Assembly (NCBI GenBank): GCA_963573305.1
Contig: OY754330.1
Coordinates: 19,626,596-19,690,595, forward strand
From: Pyrrhosoma nymphula
Taxonomy: Eukaryota > Arthropoda > Insecta > Odonata > Coenagrionidae
Direction of reading: 5' to 3'
Length of the DNA stretch: 64,000 nucleotides
Made by a program: the position numbers and the translations under genes. The stretch's first letter is position 1, and every line of letters starts with the position of its first letter. Below are positions 1 to 10,254 of the stretch, in pieces. The notes beneath the pieces were generated by a model. It did no database searches, was not told the DNA's origin, and saw only the letters and a program-made list of their open reading frames with translations.

Positions 1-1466
1 ATATAAGAATTGAGCACCATACGAGCAATTACACAAAAAACAACTTTCTTCCAAAACTTTACTGTACGCCTTTCATCCAAGTAAGAATATACCATCATGT
101 CAGATGTATCAATCCCACCCATGTAACTATTATATAAATTGATTATTTGTGGTCTAACTATTTCTTTGGTTTTACCATGCCTCTTTTTACTTAGATGAAT
201 GCTTTGTGCTGTTGCTTTTGTGGAAAGCAGCAGTACAGGATTTTTTTGGGATTTTTTTTCCTTTTGCCCTAGAAAAAGAATTTCACCACTTCTATAATAT
301 TTCCTTTCCCCTACGCTAAACTTTTCTTTTAGTTCTTTGGGGATGTTCTTTCTATTCCTTCGCAATGTCCCTGTCAAATACGTCTGCTTTTTATATAATT
401 CACGTGCCAGGTCAACGCTAGAAAAAAAGTTATCCACCACAACATGGTACCCTTTCATAAAATAATTACCTATGGTCAAAAGCTTTTTCACAACCACAAA
501 ACTTAGTCCATGTTCCTGCAAGTCTTTTTTATCTTCTTTATTTTTCGCACCACGGTAGCAGTAGAACGCCAGACAGTAGTTCACTACGGAATCACAGAGC
601 ATCCAGAACTTTATACCCCATTTGTGGTGATGTTTATTTGGTAAATATTGGAGTAACTGTGAATGACTTTTGGTACCCACTAATGTTTCATCTATGCTAA
701 GGTGTTCATGTGGTGTATAATGATGGCGAAAAAGGCGATTAGCATGGTCAACAATGGGCTGAAATTTGGCACAAGGGTCGTACTTTTCACTGCCAGGTGG
801 GAAAAGTTTGGAATTATCTGTGAGATGGAAAAACCTCAGAAGCAACTGAAAGCGATCTCTAGACATCATTTTACCGAACCATGGTATGGTGCGAGAATTG
901 TTTGACCAGTAGGAAAAGATAGTAGGCCTTTTAGTTATACCCATCTCCAGTAAAATAGCGATGAACCCTTTCATCTCGTTCACTGTCACTTCCCGCCACT
1001 GCCTCACTCTCGATCTAGGAGATATTGTTTCATGGGCGGCGAGGAACTGTGCAGCATACCTGTTTGTTTCCTGCGCAAACAAATTCCATAGCAAAGGGGT
1101 GAAGAACAAATTGAAGTATGCTATGGGTTCTGCAGTCGGTAATGGCGCATGCTTGGGACCCGGTATTTCTGCGTAACTGAAGGCGTTAGCACTCCAAGTG
1201 TCATGGCCTTCAGATATTAGGTTGAACTCCGGTGGCGGAATTACATCAGTCACGTCACTGCTTGCACCATCTTCGTCACTTTCCACAATAAGTCTAGGCT
1301 TTTTTCTCTGCGTGACAATGTCAGAGTCATCTGAATCCGAATTCACATCGTCACTCAGACGCTCGCTCTCGTCATATTCCTCAGAGCAATCGTCATCACT
1401 TAGCGATAACAAATAATTCACCAATTCTTCATCCACAATATCTTTCGAAGTCTTTTTAGTTGCCAT
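1..1466 (-). CDS. piggyBac-type transposase, 3' end cut by window edge
   Basis: Cut-and-paste DDD transposase that excises and inserts its element at TTAA. The minus frame opens with ATG at 1466 (MATKKTSKDI) and stays open for 488 codons to the window edge, so the C-terminus and any Cys-rich domain lie outside. Residues 20-75 are very acidic with Ser/Asp runs, usual for piggyBac N-termini. The DDE_Tnp_1_7-type core follows: SIDETLVG around residue 257 (D259), VVVDNFFSS around 342 (D345) and GGIDTSDMM around 450 (D453). These three aspartates fit the family's catalytic triad (D268/D346/D447 in the moth enzyme). No stop or frameshift is present, so the copy could be young. It belongs to the element ending at 2201. 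Family call is secure; activity is inferred. Confidence 0.93.
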   Translation of the reverse strand, partial: MATKKTSKDIVDEELVNYLLSLSDDDCSEEYDESERLSDDVNSDSDDSDIVTQRKKPRLIVESDEDGASSDVTDVIPPPEFNLISEGHDTWSANAFSYAEIPGPKHAPLPTAEPIAYFNLFFTPLLWNLFAQETNRYAAQFLAAHETISPRSRVRQWREVTVNEMKGFIAILLEMGITKRPTIFSYWSNNSRTIPWFGKMMSRDRFQLLLRFFHLTDNSKLFPPGSEKYDPCAKFQPIVDHANRLFRHHYTPHEHLSIDETLVGTKSHSQLLQYLPNKHHHKWGIKFWMLCDSVVNYCLAFYCYRGAKNKEDKKDLQEHGLSFVVVKKLLTIGNYFMKGYHVVVDNFFSSVDLARELYKKQTYLTGTLRRNRKNIPKELKEKFSVGERKYYRSGEILFLGQKEKKSQKNPVLLLSTKATAQSIHLSKKRHGKTKEIVRPQIINLYNSYMGGIDTSDMMVYSYLDERRTVKFWKKVVFCVIARMVLNSY

Positions 1467-2125
1467 TTCAGGTAACCAAAACGAACACAAGAGTAAAAAC
1501 GTACGTATTTTCTTGTAATCGCGCTTGATTCAACCGCACGCTTGCAAGGGAAAACCTGCACGCTCGCAAGGGAAAAACCGAACTGAGCTTCAAAGCCAAA
1601 AGAGAACCCACTGCGTTCCTCGCACACCATTTACAATCTAGTAACTATCTCAAGGCAGAATAAGAAAAAATCCCTATCACAAAGAGGAATGCTGACAATG
1701 TAATCCCATTACAAAGGGCCCATATGATTACCTAAGACGGAAGGCAAGAGAAACCAACATGATAACAAAGTAATGGCTTCATTGGCGTCGTATCGCCCAA
1801 GTCTTAGTTAGCAGTTTTTATCAAAACAGATTCATCATAACGCATTCATGAGGTTGCAGATAAGCCTTTTAGTGGGCTCTCTTGGAACGTCCACTCAGCG
1901 AAAAGAGTGAGCATATGATGAGGCTGTGCTTCCCCACACGTAAACAGTTCAACGTCAAAATTACAGTATGATTCATACTTTATAAAAAGTATTTCAAATA
2001 TAAAATAAAAAATAAAAAACACGTTATATAAAGCAGAGAATTCATTTTTTTCGATAAAAGAAACAACAAAAAACATGATATTAATATTTTATAAATTATA
2101 GCGATTTAAACAACAGCCTGCGTTT

Positions 2126-2193
2126 GAGCCGATATATCGGCCCGCCGCACTTTTCGCCCGAGACGCAAGAGCCGATATATCGGCCCGCCGCAC
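2126..2193. repeat. Subterminal direct repeats with palindromic core in piggyBac end
   Basis: A 25-bp sequence, gagccgatatatcggcccgc plus cgcac, occurs at 2126-2150 and again at 2169-2193, a 43-bp period. Each copy holds the 14-bp perfect palindrome GCCGATATATCGGC. The outer copy lies 8 bp inside the element tip. Transposase-binding sites are the likely role (inference). Confidence 0.8.
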
Positions 2194-2201
2194 TAAGAGG
2201 G

Positions 2202-2205
2202 TTAA
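2202..2205. other. piggyBac target site TTAA
   Basis: TTAA between the piggyBac tip (ends 2201) and resumed LINE sequence. It should be duplicated at the unseen left end of the element. Confidence 0.8.
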
Positions 2206-4523
2206 AAGACACAATCCTCATGCACGAAATGAAGCGGCACGCTCCCAGCCGGTGGCAGAGAGAGGTGGACCCAGATACCTGGGGCCCGCTCACCCTCTCT
2301 GAACTGCGGAGGGTTATTCGACTCCGCGGGGATGCAACACCCGCTTCGCCATCGGCGGGGTGTCCGGGCGGTGGTCTCTTGGAGGAAGCCACTCGGCACT
2401 TCGCGAGCGTATTTGACCGGTACAAGCCCTGGCGGGAGGGTGACGCCCCTCCCCTTCCGTCCCCCCTGCTCACCCTATCCAAGGAGGAGAGCGACTCGCT
2501 TGCGGGCGAGATTACGGGGGAGGAAGTGCAAAGTGTTATCCGCTACCTCCCCAAAGGAAAGGCCCCCGGCTCAGACGGCCTCCCATATGAATTTTATGCT
2601 GCGTGTTGGGATGTTCTAACACCAGTTTTAACTAAGGTTTTTAATGCCATTACAAGTCCCTCCGGCGCGCTTACTCTAAGTCAGCGCACTGCGATCATAA
2701 CTTTGATACCAAAGCGACGTCTGCCAAAATCCTGTAGTGACTTTCGGCCGATTGCGCTTTTAAATTCTGATTATAAAATTTTTACTCGCGTTCTAAAGAC
2801 GCGTCTCTCGGCCGTTGCCGAATCTGTTTTACACCCATCCCAACACGCAGTGTCGAATAAAAGAAATATATTAGACGCGACAGTTTTGATACGCGACCTT
2901 TTTTTATCCGTGCCCCCCTCATATGAAGATTTTTATGCAATTCTAGCCGTAGATCTGAGTAAAGCTTTCGATTTTATCAGGATTGAATATATTTTATTTA
3001 TTTTAAGAAAGATGGCTTTCCCTGAATCCTTTATTTATTCCATTGAACTATTGTACACTGATGCCAGAGCACACCTGAAAATTAATAGGGACATCTCCCC
3101 TCCTTTTGCCATTAAAAATTCGGTTAGGCAGGGATGTCCTTTATCTATGATATTGTTTGCGTTCGCAATGGACCCCGTTATCCGCTCCCTGCAGATTGCC
3201 GGACTGGGGGTACAAAGATGCGGATCCAAATACACGGGTGTCGTTTATGCCGATGACATAACCCTCTTTATCGGCAACTCCCGGCAATTAAAACAGGCCG
3301 AGGACATTATTAAATTATACTCCCCTGCGGGAATCGAAATAAACACACAGAAATCGAAGGCACTAATAATTAAAGGGGAAAAAACAGCCTTGGAGAATAC
3401 TTGCTGGAGGGAAGCATCGCCCCCATTTAAAATTCTTGGGTTCTGGTGGGACAAATCGGTAGACGAAACAATAGAGAGAAATTGGAACGAGGTGGACCGG
3501 GCCGTGCGTTGGAGTTCGGGGCGGTACACTTTGCCTTCTCTCCCCCTCACCGCCCGCGTTCGACTCCTCTCACAAGTAGTACTTCCCAGAATATTTTATC
3601 TAGCTCATGTTTGGCCCATTACAGCGCAGGTCAACGCGCAAATAATAAACACCACTAATTCCATGCTCTGGCACGGATATATAAGGAAGGTCGCGCGCAA
3701 ACAACTGCATGGCCCGCCGGAGCAGGGAGGATTAAACCTCACCAACATTGAATTAAAAACAAAAATTGTATTTGCAAAGTTAAATGCCAAAGTGTTGGGG
3801 GGCGCGGACGTTGAGAGAAGAGCGCTGCTTCGCTCGGCGTGGGACAAGGCGAGTGCGTCATCGACAACCTTCACGAGGGGAATTAAAGGCACCAGGGAGG
3901 TCGTAGAAAATCTTAGGCAAGGAGAATCATTTATAGTTAAAAAAATATACGAAAGAATGAATGCGGGAAGCAGAACTCCCACTGCATCCATCAATAACAG
4001 TTGGAGGAATTGGGCTTCTTGTGGGAAGGGGGACGCTAGGACTGTAAGTGCCATTTTTGACGTTATTGCGGGCCTCCTTCCCACACGAGAAATTAGGCAC
4101 AAGATGGGGCTAGAGGACTCTCCTCGGTGCCCAACATGTAAACGACTGGGCGATATCACACATCACATATTGGGATGTGAGGACAAGATTATGGCATGGG
4201 AAGCGATCAAAAAAATATATAAGACTTGGGACATCTTCGGTGGTGGTCTCGTAAGCAATGAAAAACTATTAAATCTAAATTTTCGACTGTTTCCAAATTT
4301 TAAAAATAAAATCCTTTCGGCCACAATAGCAAAATTTGTTGAGCTTAAAATAAACCACAAGGCATTGGGCAGGGGTCTACTGCGATTCGTCCAGGAGGCC
4401 CCATTCCATGGCGCACCTCCTACCATGCGCCCGTGGCTGTGCATGCTGTTTGGGCGGGTGGTGGACGCCGAGCAGCGACGCGAGGCGCCGTTGTCGGAGG
4501 AGTTGGAAGAGGAGTTCAACTGA
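2206..4523 (+). CDS. Tx1/L1-like LINE ORF2, reverse transcriptase and C-terminal part
   Basis: Reverse transcriptase of a non-LTR retrotransposon, C-terminal ~770 residues, no internal stop. RT landmarks in order: KGKAPGSDGLPYEFY (~2555-2600), an AVDLSKAFD block with the first catalytic Asp near 2951, SVRQGCPLSM (~3119-3150), and YADD at 3246-3257. Past the thumb is a Cys/His motif, CPTCKRLGDITHHILGC (~4128-4178), of the kind found C-terminal in Tx1/L1-like elements. The stop is TGA at 4521-4523. The open frame also runs upstream to an ATG at 2124, but 2124-2201 is piggyBac terminal sequence, so that start is an accident. The endonuclease and N-terminal RT should lie beyond piggyBac, left of the window. 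Clade choice (Tx1 rather than another L1-like clade) is moderate. Confidence 0.88.
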
Positions 4524-4715
4524 GGAGCATCTCGCGGGCTCGGCTCGCGCCAGCAGCGAGTGGAGCCGCTTCGAGCCCGAGGTGGAGAGAAACTTTTTGG
4601 ACTATTTGTTTTTTTTTTTTTTTGTTTTCTTTTCTTTCTCTTCTTCATTATATAACTTCACATGTAAACATAAAAAAAACTGTATTTGAGAATACTTGGA
4701 AAATAAATATATTTC
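4524..4715 (+). other. LINE 3' untranslated region
   Basis: Non-coding tail after the RT stop, with a T-rich tract at 4609-4640 and AT-rich sequence up to about 4710. No clean poly(A) is seen. The exact 3' junction is uncertain because tRNA-like sequence follows at once. Confidence 0.5.
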
Positions 4716-4782
4716 GACCGTAGCTTAACTTCCACTCGGCGCCAAAACTGAGGGATCCGGGTTCGAATCCCGGTCAAGGCGA
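4716..4782 (+). tRNA. tRNA-like sequence or tRNA pseudogene at LINE 3' junction
   Basis: The 3' half is convincing: a T arm CCGGG-TTCGAAT-CCCGG with a 7-nt loop and perfect B box, and upstream an anticodon-arm-like CTCGG/CTGAG pair around an 8-nt loop. A GTAGCTTAAC stretch resembles a D arm. The 5' acceptor strand does not pair well with TCAAGGC, and U33 is missing. It reads as a tRNA pseudogene or a tRNA gene whose 5' part was replaced, not a working tRNA. Confidence 0.4.
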
Positions 4783-4830
4783 ATGATTTTTTCCTCTATG
4801 GAATACCACAACAGAGAGGAATGTGATAAT

Positions 4831-5359
4831 CAAGGGTCTGACGGAATTGCGATATCTCGTATGGATTACTACTAGCGCCAATTGTTTCAGGCGCAAATGG
4901 AAATATATGGATGCGTGAAAAAGATAAAGATTATATGGTTCCGCCATAAATCTTTTATTTTTTGTGAATAAATGCAGTAATTATTCCTTTTGTTGTAAGA
5001 AGTTTATCAGCGTCTATTTAAAATACGCCTGGGACCAAACGAAACATCGCCATCGCAACCGTAAGTAAATAAAGAATATGGCCGAGAAAGTACACTGCAA
5101 AAACGCCAAGAGAAGGACTAGACTAGCATTATTGCGCTGCAATCTGATTCCAGAATTTTTCAGGATGCAGAATTGATTATACAATTACCTTTTTAAGTTT
5201 CCTCTAAGAAATAAATAGGTAATTTCCCACTTAAATCTGCAAGATATTCCATTAAAGAGTGTACCTGTCGCGCTGTTGCGCTGATAGTTAGCGCCTGACC
5301 GCTAGAGTGCTCTGGGTGAAATTTATAACCATTGGTGTAATGTGAGAGTCAGACCCTTG
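4831..5359 (+). mobile_element. hAT-type MITE, copy 1 (529 bp)
   Basis: Begins CAAGGGTCTGAC and ends GTCAGACCCTTG, flanked by a perfect 8-bp duplication GTGATAAT (4823-4830 and 5360-5367). No coding capacity. An inverted second copy lies at 47938-48466. The 8-bp TSD and short CA(A)GGG ends fit hAT. Confidence 0.85.
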
Positions 5360-5713
5360 GTGATAATCTTGCGAAAATTAAATAGCAAGCGGGAAAACAG
5401 AAGGTACGGAAGATATTTACAAACGGCTAACCAATGTCAGCCACTCAATGCATCAACTTTGAAAGGATATGTGTAGATGAAAACAACTGATTAGTGAAAT
5501 AGAGTGAAATAATGGTCGACCCTCAATCTTAATTTCTCAGCAGGGCGCTTGTTTTTTCACAAATACTTTAACAAATTTCGAGGATACAAGGAGTGTCGGA
5601 ACTAGCCACAGTATTATAAATTTAGCTACTCTCTCCAAAGCATTTTCCCTAATTCTGTGATGTGTACCAAGTAAGGGGCCAGTTATGTGTTTGATATTTT
5701 TAATTAATTTAAA

Positions 5714-6254
5714 TAGAGTATTTGCGTAAGTGAGGTATTTTGTTGAAATTTATTATAGCAGGTAGTGTTTTGTTTCGAAATGCCACGTACGAAATACCAA
5801 GGTATAATTCCAACTAATTAATTTAATAAATAGCTTTTAATATGCATTGTTTTAGCATCGAAATTGCCTAAGTCTAAACGCCCAACCATTGGTTCTCGTA
5901 GTGTGACGTCATCTCCCATATTAGCATAAGCGAAATAGCCTATCTGTGCCTTGAGAGTGAAATAGTATTTGCCTTTTCGAAGTTATTTCGATATTTGCTA
6001 ATTAATAGCTAAAGTTTCGTCCGCACGCTAAGACTAAACAGTCACACAATCTCCAAATCAACAAATGGTCGACTATGGGAGATGACGTCAGAGCCTACAA
6101 AACATGGCGGACCAGTGTTTCGGCGCAATAATAATTTATTATATTTTATTATCTAATAAAAAAATTAACGGAAAGCCTCTCGAGCGTCAGAATGAACATT
6201 TAGTGTCTGAAGTATCGATAGATGTCACTTCCCAAAAGTGTGCAAATACTCTAT
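5714..6254. mobile_element. Candidate MITE with short inverted ends
   Basis: TAGAGTATTTGC near 5714 and its inverse GCAAATACTCTA near 6242 bound ~540 bp without coding capacity. Inside is another inverted pair, tgacgtcatctcccata near 5904 and its complement near 6077. No clear TSD, so the superfamily is open. Confidence 0.45.
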
Positions 6255-7138
6255 TGGTTTTCGTTTTAAATTAATTAATTTAAGTTGAATTATTTGCATT
6301 TTGTCTGTTGGTTTTCGGTCTATCATTGATTTTTGTTTGAGATGTCCAGCGATGGTTCATTAATGAAGAAGTAAGCTGACTGATGAGTCATACATAAGAC
6401 ACAAAGGGTTTATTATTATTTAAACATAACAGGATCCGTGAGCCAAATAAATGCTGCAAATGTATTCTAAATGAGTGAACACTTTAATCAATGATCCTGT
6501 CATATATTTTGTAGGGAGTCTCACAGGCACCTGGCTTCGCAAGTCCATGCGGTCCTTCCAAGGTTAGAAAGAGAGTATTTTTGATAGCCTTGCCTCCTTT
6601 AAGTTCCTCTCTCTTTCCATTGCTTACCTCCACCCAGTCCTTCCAAGATCTATTTCTCCAAACTGACGTCACGCTCAACGAAATTAACTGCCATTACTCC
6701 TTCGTAATGCCTATAATTTTACAATGCCCAATAAAACAAGAGAGTTAAGTTCATCAACTTTGGGGTCGCTTTCTGCCAACAAAAATATCGTAAAACAGCT
6801 CACGAAATGTGTTTTAAGGCTATCGATATCACGTTCCTTCCCCTATTAATATCTACTCTTTTAAAAGTCTGGCAAGCACTGCGAGCTTTCTCCCATTTCA
6901 TCACCAACACATATGTCTAACATACGAAAGCATTCTTTATTTCATTTCCTTCCGTATAGCATCCCTCCTCAACGTGGATATATTCAGCGTAGCCAGAGCT
7001 TAGTTTTATTGGTATTGCTAGTCTAAGCAGTTTGCATTTCAGCTACTTTTGTAGTTTTTAAATAAATAAACTTTTACAAAAACCACTTCTGTTTGAAATA
7101 ACACACACGGCCCAGGTTTAGATGAGTAATCATCATAA
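6255..7138. other. No feature recognised
   Basis: AT-rich sequence with only short fortuitous frames. I see no gene, terminal repeat or RNA here. The same is true of 5368-5713. Confidence 0.5.
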
Positions 7139-7143
7139 TCAGG

Positions 7144-7504
7144 GGGGTTATTTTTTAATCTCACTTAAGTGATAATACGTCATCAAATGCATAAATTTAC
7201 GTCACTTTTCGTAGTTCAACTCCGCCACCCATGAGGCATGACCATCTTCGGCTCTCAAGCGGTGAACTGCCGGTCTATTTATTTGATTCATCCCCTCTTT
7301 CGACTCTTGATCTGTATCTTTCAACTCTTGATCCGTTTCATTTGACTCCGCATTTCATTAATTCCATCTCATCTGTCGTTAGAAACGCGAAATGGAGTCA
7401 CCATCGGACCTTGACCGTTCGTGAGCCGATCATTAAGAGAGCGAAACGGATCTCCCGCCTTCCCGCAAAGAGTCATTAAAAAGGTGGGATTACAAAATAA
7501 CCCC
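7144..7504 (-). mobile_element. CCWGG-family MITE, short form, copy D1 (361 bp)
   Basis: Ends are GGGGTTATTTTTTAATCTCA and an inverse ending TAACCCC. Flanks are TCAGG and CCAGG, a likely 5-bp duplication with one mismatch. Both ends match the two ends of the 896-bp form at 8363-9258, so this is an internal-deletion derivative, inverted relative to it. Same length as the copy at 38641-39001. Confidence 0.8.
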
Positions 7505-7526
7505 CCAGGCGTTTATATCAATGTTT

Positions 7527-7640
7527 TGTTTGCGTAACTATGGAAGTCATCGTTATGTGTCGTCAGAGGAAGGGGGTTAAATGAGGGGCGGAGATGAGGT
7601 TGTTCGAAACAGAGGCCAGGATAGGGGAGAAGGATGTATA
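7527..7640 (+). repeat. Fragment related to PLE-like terminal repeat at 52.8 kb
   Basis: The stretch with ggccaggataggggagaagg near 7610 and the preceding gcgtaactatgg resembles the arms at 52757-52830 (ggccagaataggggaaaagg). Similarity was judged by eye. Confidence 0.4.
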
Positions 7641-7732
7641 GAATTAAGTAATTTACAACAAAGTTACCATAGAACAAGTTAATTTCAAATTAATCGATTG
7701 TGGCGAAACTAGGTGTAAATTATTGTTAGAAT

Positions 7733-8293
7733 TCATGATGAGAAAGAACACAGTACAAATTCAACTATTTTTTTATCGCTGTCAACCGGTTTCGACGTAT
7801 AAAGCGTCATAATTTGTTATTATTGCTGGATGTCTTGATAACGACGCTTCAGACGTCGAAACCAGTTGACAGCGATAAATAATAATAATTTATTTACTCC
7901 CAAACATTTTTGTTGCACAAACTGCTAACAGCAAAGGAGCAGGAGCTTTAGGTGGTCTCCAAGGTCATAAGACCAGAATTGAGCCACCAGCAAATTACAA
8001 AAATTTATGCCATACAAATAAATGCAGTAAATGTTACATAAGTATTGTTACAATGAAAATACCATCAAAATAAATGTTCAACATTTTCTTGAGAAAAAAG
8101 CCAGTCTTTGGCAAGTTTTAACATTTTTTTTATTTAATTTTTTAAATTTCACCGGGCAGTAAATTAAATATCTTTGGCCCCATATAGAGAAAGCAACGTT
8201 TATATAAAGTTAATCTTGGTCTGTTTGTTACAATGTTTGACTCATAGCAATAGTTGAATTTGTACTGTGATCTATCTCATCATGAATTCCAAG
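7733..8293. mobile_element. PLE-like inverted terminal repeats interrupted by a LINE tail
   Basis: The arm at 7733-7812 is the inverse of sequence split over 7838-7887 and 8252-8293. Shared blocks are gaattcatgatgag, cagtacaaattcaacta and gcgataaa with gtcgaaacc. The arms face each other around a short spacer. The CGACG/CGTC hairpin followed by GAAACC resembles ends of Penelope-like elements. A LINE 3' fragment at 7882-8251 interrupts the right arm just after gcgataaa, so the LINE came later. Confidence 0.65.
7882..8251 (-). mobile_element. 5'-truncated CR1/Jockey-type LINE tail, copy 1
   Basis: Minus-strand LINE 3' end with an (ATT)n tail at 7882-7895. It is nearly the same as 47008-47380 in the longer copy at 46996-47790, where RT C-terminal coding is visible. 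This copy is mostly 3' sequence. Confidence 0.75.
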
Positions 8294-8362
8294 TTAATTT
8301 TACTTCAGTAGTGTTATTCGTGGTAAGTGAATTTTCCTCTCCCATCCTCCGGTCCGTCCTGG

Positions 8363-9258
8363 GGGGTTAATTTGTAATCTCACCTTTTTAGTGACTCTTA
8401 GTGGAAAGGCGGAAGATCCGTTTCCCTCTCTTAATGAACGGCTCACGAACGGTTCGTGAATTGTCGAAGTTTCAATATCCTTATATCAAATAAAAGAAGC
8501 CGGGACCAGCGAATACCCAGATTGCTAAACATCTTACGGAAGATATCTTACACTGTACATACCACGAAAATCTAAATAAAGTCAAAACTAAAAGCGACAT
8601 GTAAGCGATCACTCAATATTTTAAAAAAAAAATAAGTGCATCTAATTAGTGTTTGATTCACAAGCACGGGAAATATCTACCAAGAACGTAGATTTTAAGG
8701 CAATATTTGTTAAAATTATGAAATTATGGTATAAATAACTGAATTCCATTCTCCATACACTGGCGAATAGGCACACGAAAACAAAGGTATCAGCAACATT
8801 GTTTGGGAAATATTGATACGAAATACATACACAGATAATTCAAATTAATAGTAACATAAGCATTTCAAACAAAGCATACCTTCAAGTGCCCAATATATCG
8901 GAGTTGAAAGTTCTTCACGTTTAGCAAATTACAACAACACGATCTAAAATCGTTTATATCTTTCGCGCCCTTGTTTATTATCCAACTCAAGCTTCAAGTG
9001 GAAACGATGGTGGCTCCATGTCACGTTCTTTATGACAGGTGAGATGGAACTAATGGCAGGCGGAGATAGTGAAACGGATCAAGAGTCGAAAGATACGGAT
9101 CAGAGCGGATGAATCGTCTAAAAGACCAGCACATGACCGGCAGTTCACCGCTTGAGATCCGAAGATGGTCACGCAACCTGGGTGGCGGAGTTGAACTACG
9201 AAAAAGTGACATTTTATGACGTATTCTCACTAAAAAGGTGAGATTACAAAATAACCCC
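8363..9258 (+). mobile_element. CCWGG-family MITE, long form, copy D2 (896 bp)
   Basis: Ends GGGGTTAATTTGTAATCTCA and its inverse, flanked by a perfect 5-bp duplication CCTGG (8358-8362 and 9259-9263). The same family and length recur at 39431-40326 in the same orientation. No transposase frame, so non-autonomous. Superfamily not assigned. Confidence 0.85.
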
Positions 9259-9730
9259 CCTGGTTAAATATCTGAAAGAAGAGCAATAGATTCACGAATA
9301 GGATTCATCAGTTTTATTTTCGTGTTATCATGAAGTTAGCACCAAACTCCAGAAATCGGAATATGTAATGACTGGAAAATCTTAAGATACAGATGATGAA
9401 TATGAAAACAGAAAGGAGGTATTGCCTAGTCCCTGATATTCGGAATGGGCCGAAGCGCAAAAACTTATGTATCTTTGCCGGTAATACCAGAATCTTCTAA
9501 CCATAAAGTAGGACCACACTATTATTAGTAACTGCCAAGTGTTCGCACTCCTTCCACCACAAAGTCATCTCCAGACGTCTTTTCAATGTAGGTTCAGCAT
9601 TAACCTCAACGGCTCCTCTGCAAATGTATTCACGCCTTCCGAGACATGAAGACATACATCAACAAAAAGAGGAAGGTAGTGATACAGGCTGAAAGTGTTC
9701 TATAATCTGACTTTCTACACCGAAAATTCA

Positions 9731-10210
9731 AGATGAAACTGAAAAATAAATATAGTTTAAAAAACTAAAAAACACGCTTTAATGTTAACTCAAACTAAAA
9801 AGTGAAAAATAATTCTTAATATAGAAATAAAAAAATTAATGAAAAATATTAATATTATCGTGAAAAAAGCGTCGGGTGCTCCGTTGCTTAGTTAATTTGA
9901 TATGACTTTTGTAATTGTTTACCCAAATTACTGAATGGAAAATGCGGGAAAAGATTATGCTTTGAGCCATATTTTTAGTACCATTTTTCTACTAATCGTA
10001 CCGATTGAATATTTTCAAGAATTGATATATCGAGCACCCCACGCTTTTTTCACGATAATATTAATATTTTTCATTTATTTTTTTATATCTATATTCAGAA
10101 TTATTTTTCACTTTTTAGTTTGCTTTATCATTAAAGCGTGTTTTTTAGTTTTTCTAACTATATTTATTTTTCACTTTTTAGTGTGAGTTATCATTAAAGA
10201 GTGTTTTTTA
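9731..10210. mobile_element. Foldback-type element
   Basis: AT-rich arms of about 160 bp (9731-9893 and ~10030-10190) are inverted copies, sharing for example cgtgaaaaaagcgt with its inverse and aaaacacgctttaatg with its inverse. Inside the right arm a ~60-bp unit with tcactttttag...cattaaag.gtgttttttagttt is tandemly duplicated (10110-10210). The reading frame at 9935-10186 falls in this repeat and is not a gene. Confidence 0.7.
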
Positions 10211-10254
10211 GTTTCGGAGTGAAATCGTTAAGAGTTATTTCGGAGTTGAGTGTT

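Larger units (their letters stand above)
1..2201 (-). mobile_element. piggyBac DNA transposon, right part of element
   Basis: The element's 5' end reads inward from 2201 on the minus strand as CCCTCTTAGTGCGGCGGGCC, directly next to TTAA at 2202-2205. A CCC terminus at TTAA is the piggyBac hallmark. Positions 1467-2201 are the 5' leader and terminal region with no gene in them; 1960-2100 is very AT-rich. The other end and second TTAA lie left of the window. The element sits inside a LINE that resumes at 2206. Confidence 0.88.

Noticed and set aside
2096..2482. 128-codon minus-strand frame
   Set aside because: Antisense to the piggyBac tip and LINE RT; starts and ends across two unrelated elements.
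3605..4648. Long minus-strand frames of 161-184 codons
   Set aside because: They lie antisense to the LINE RT or in its low-complexity 3' UTR and have no domain pattern.
4716..4782. Functional tRNA gene
   Set aside because: Good T arm but no matching acceptor 5' strand and no U33 in the anticodon loop.
7231..7479. 82-codon frame, repeated at 38650-38976
   Set aside because: Both are inside the 361-bp CCWGG MITE; conservation reflects the repeat, not coding.
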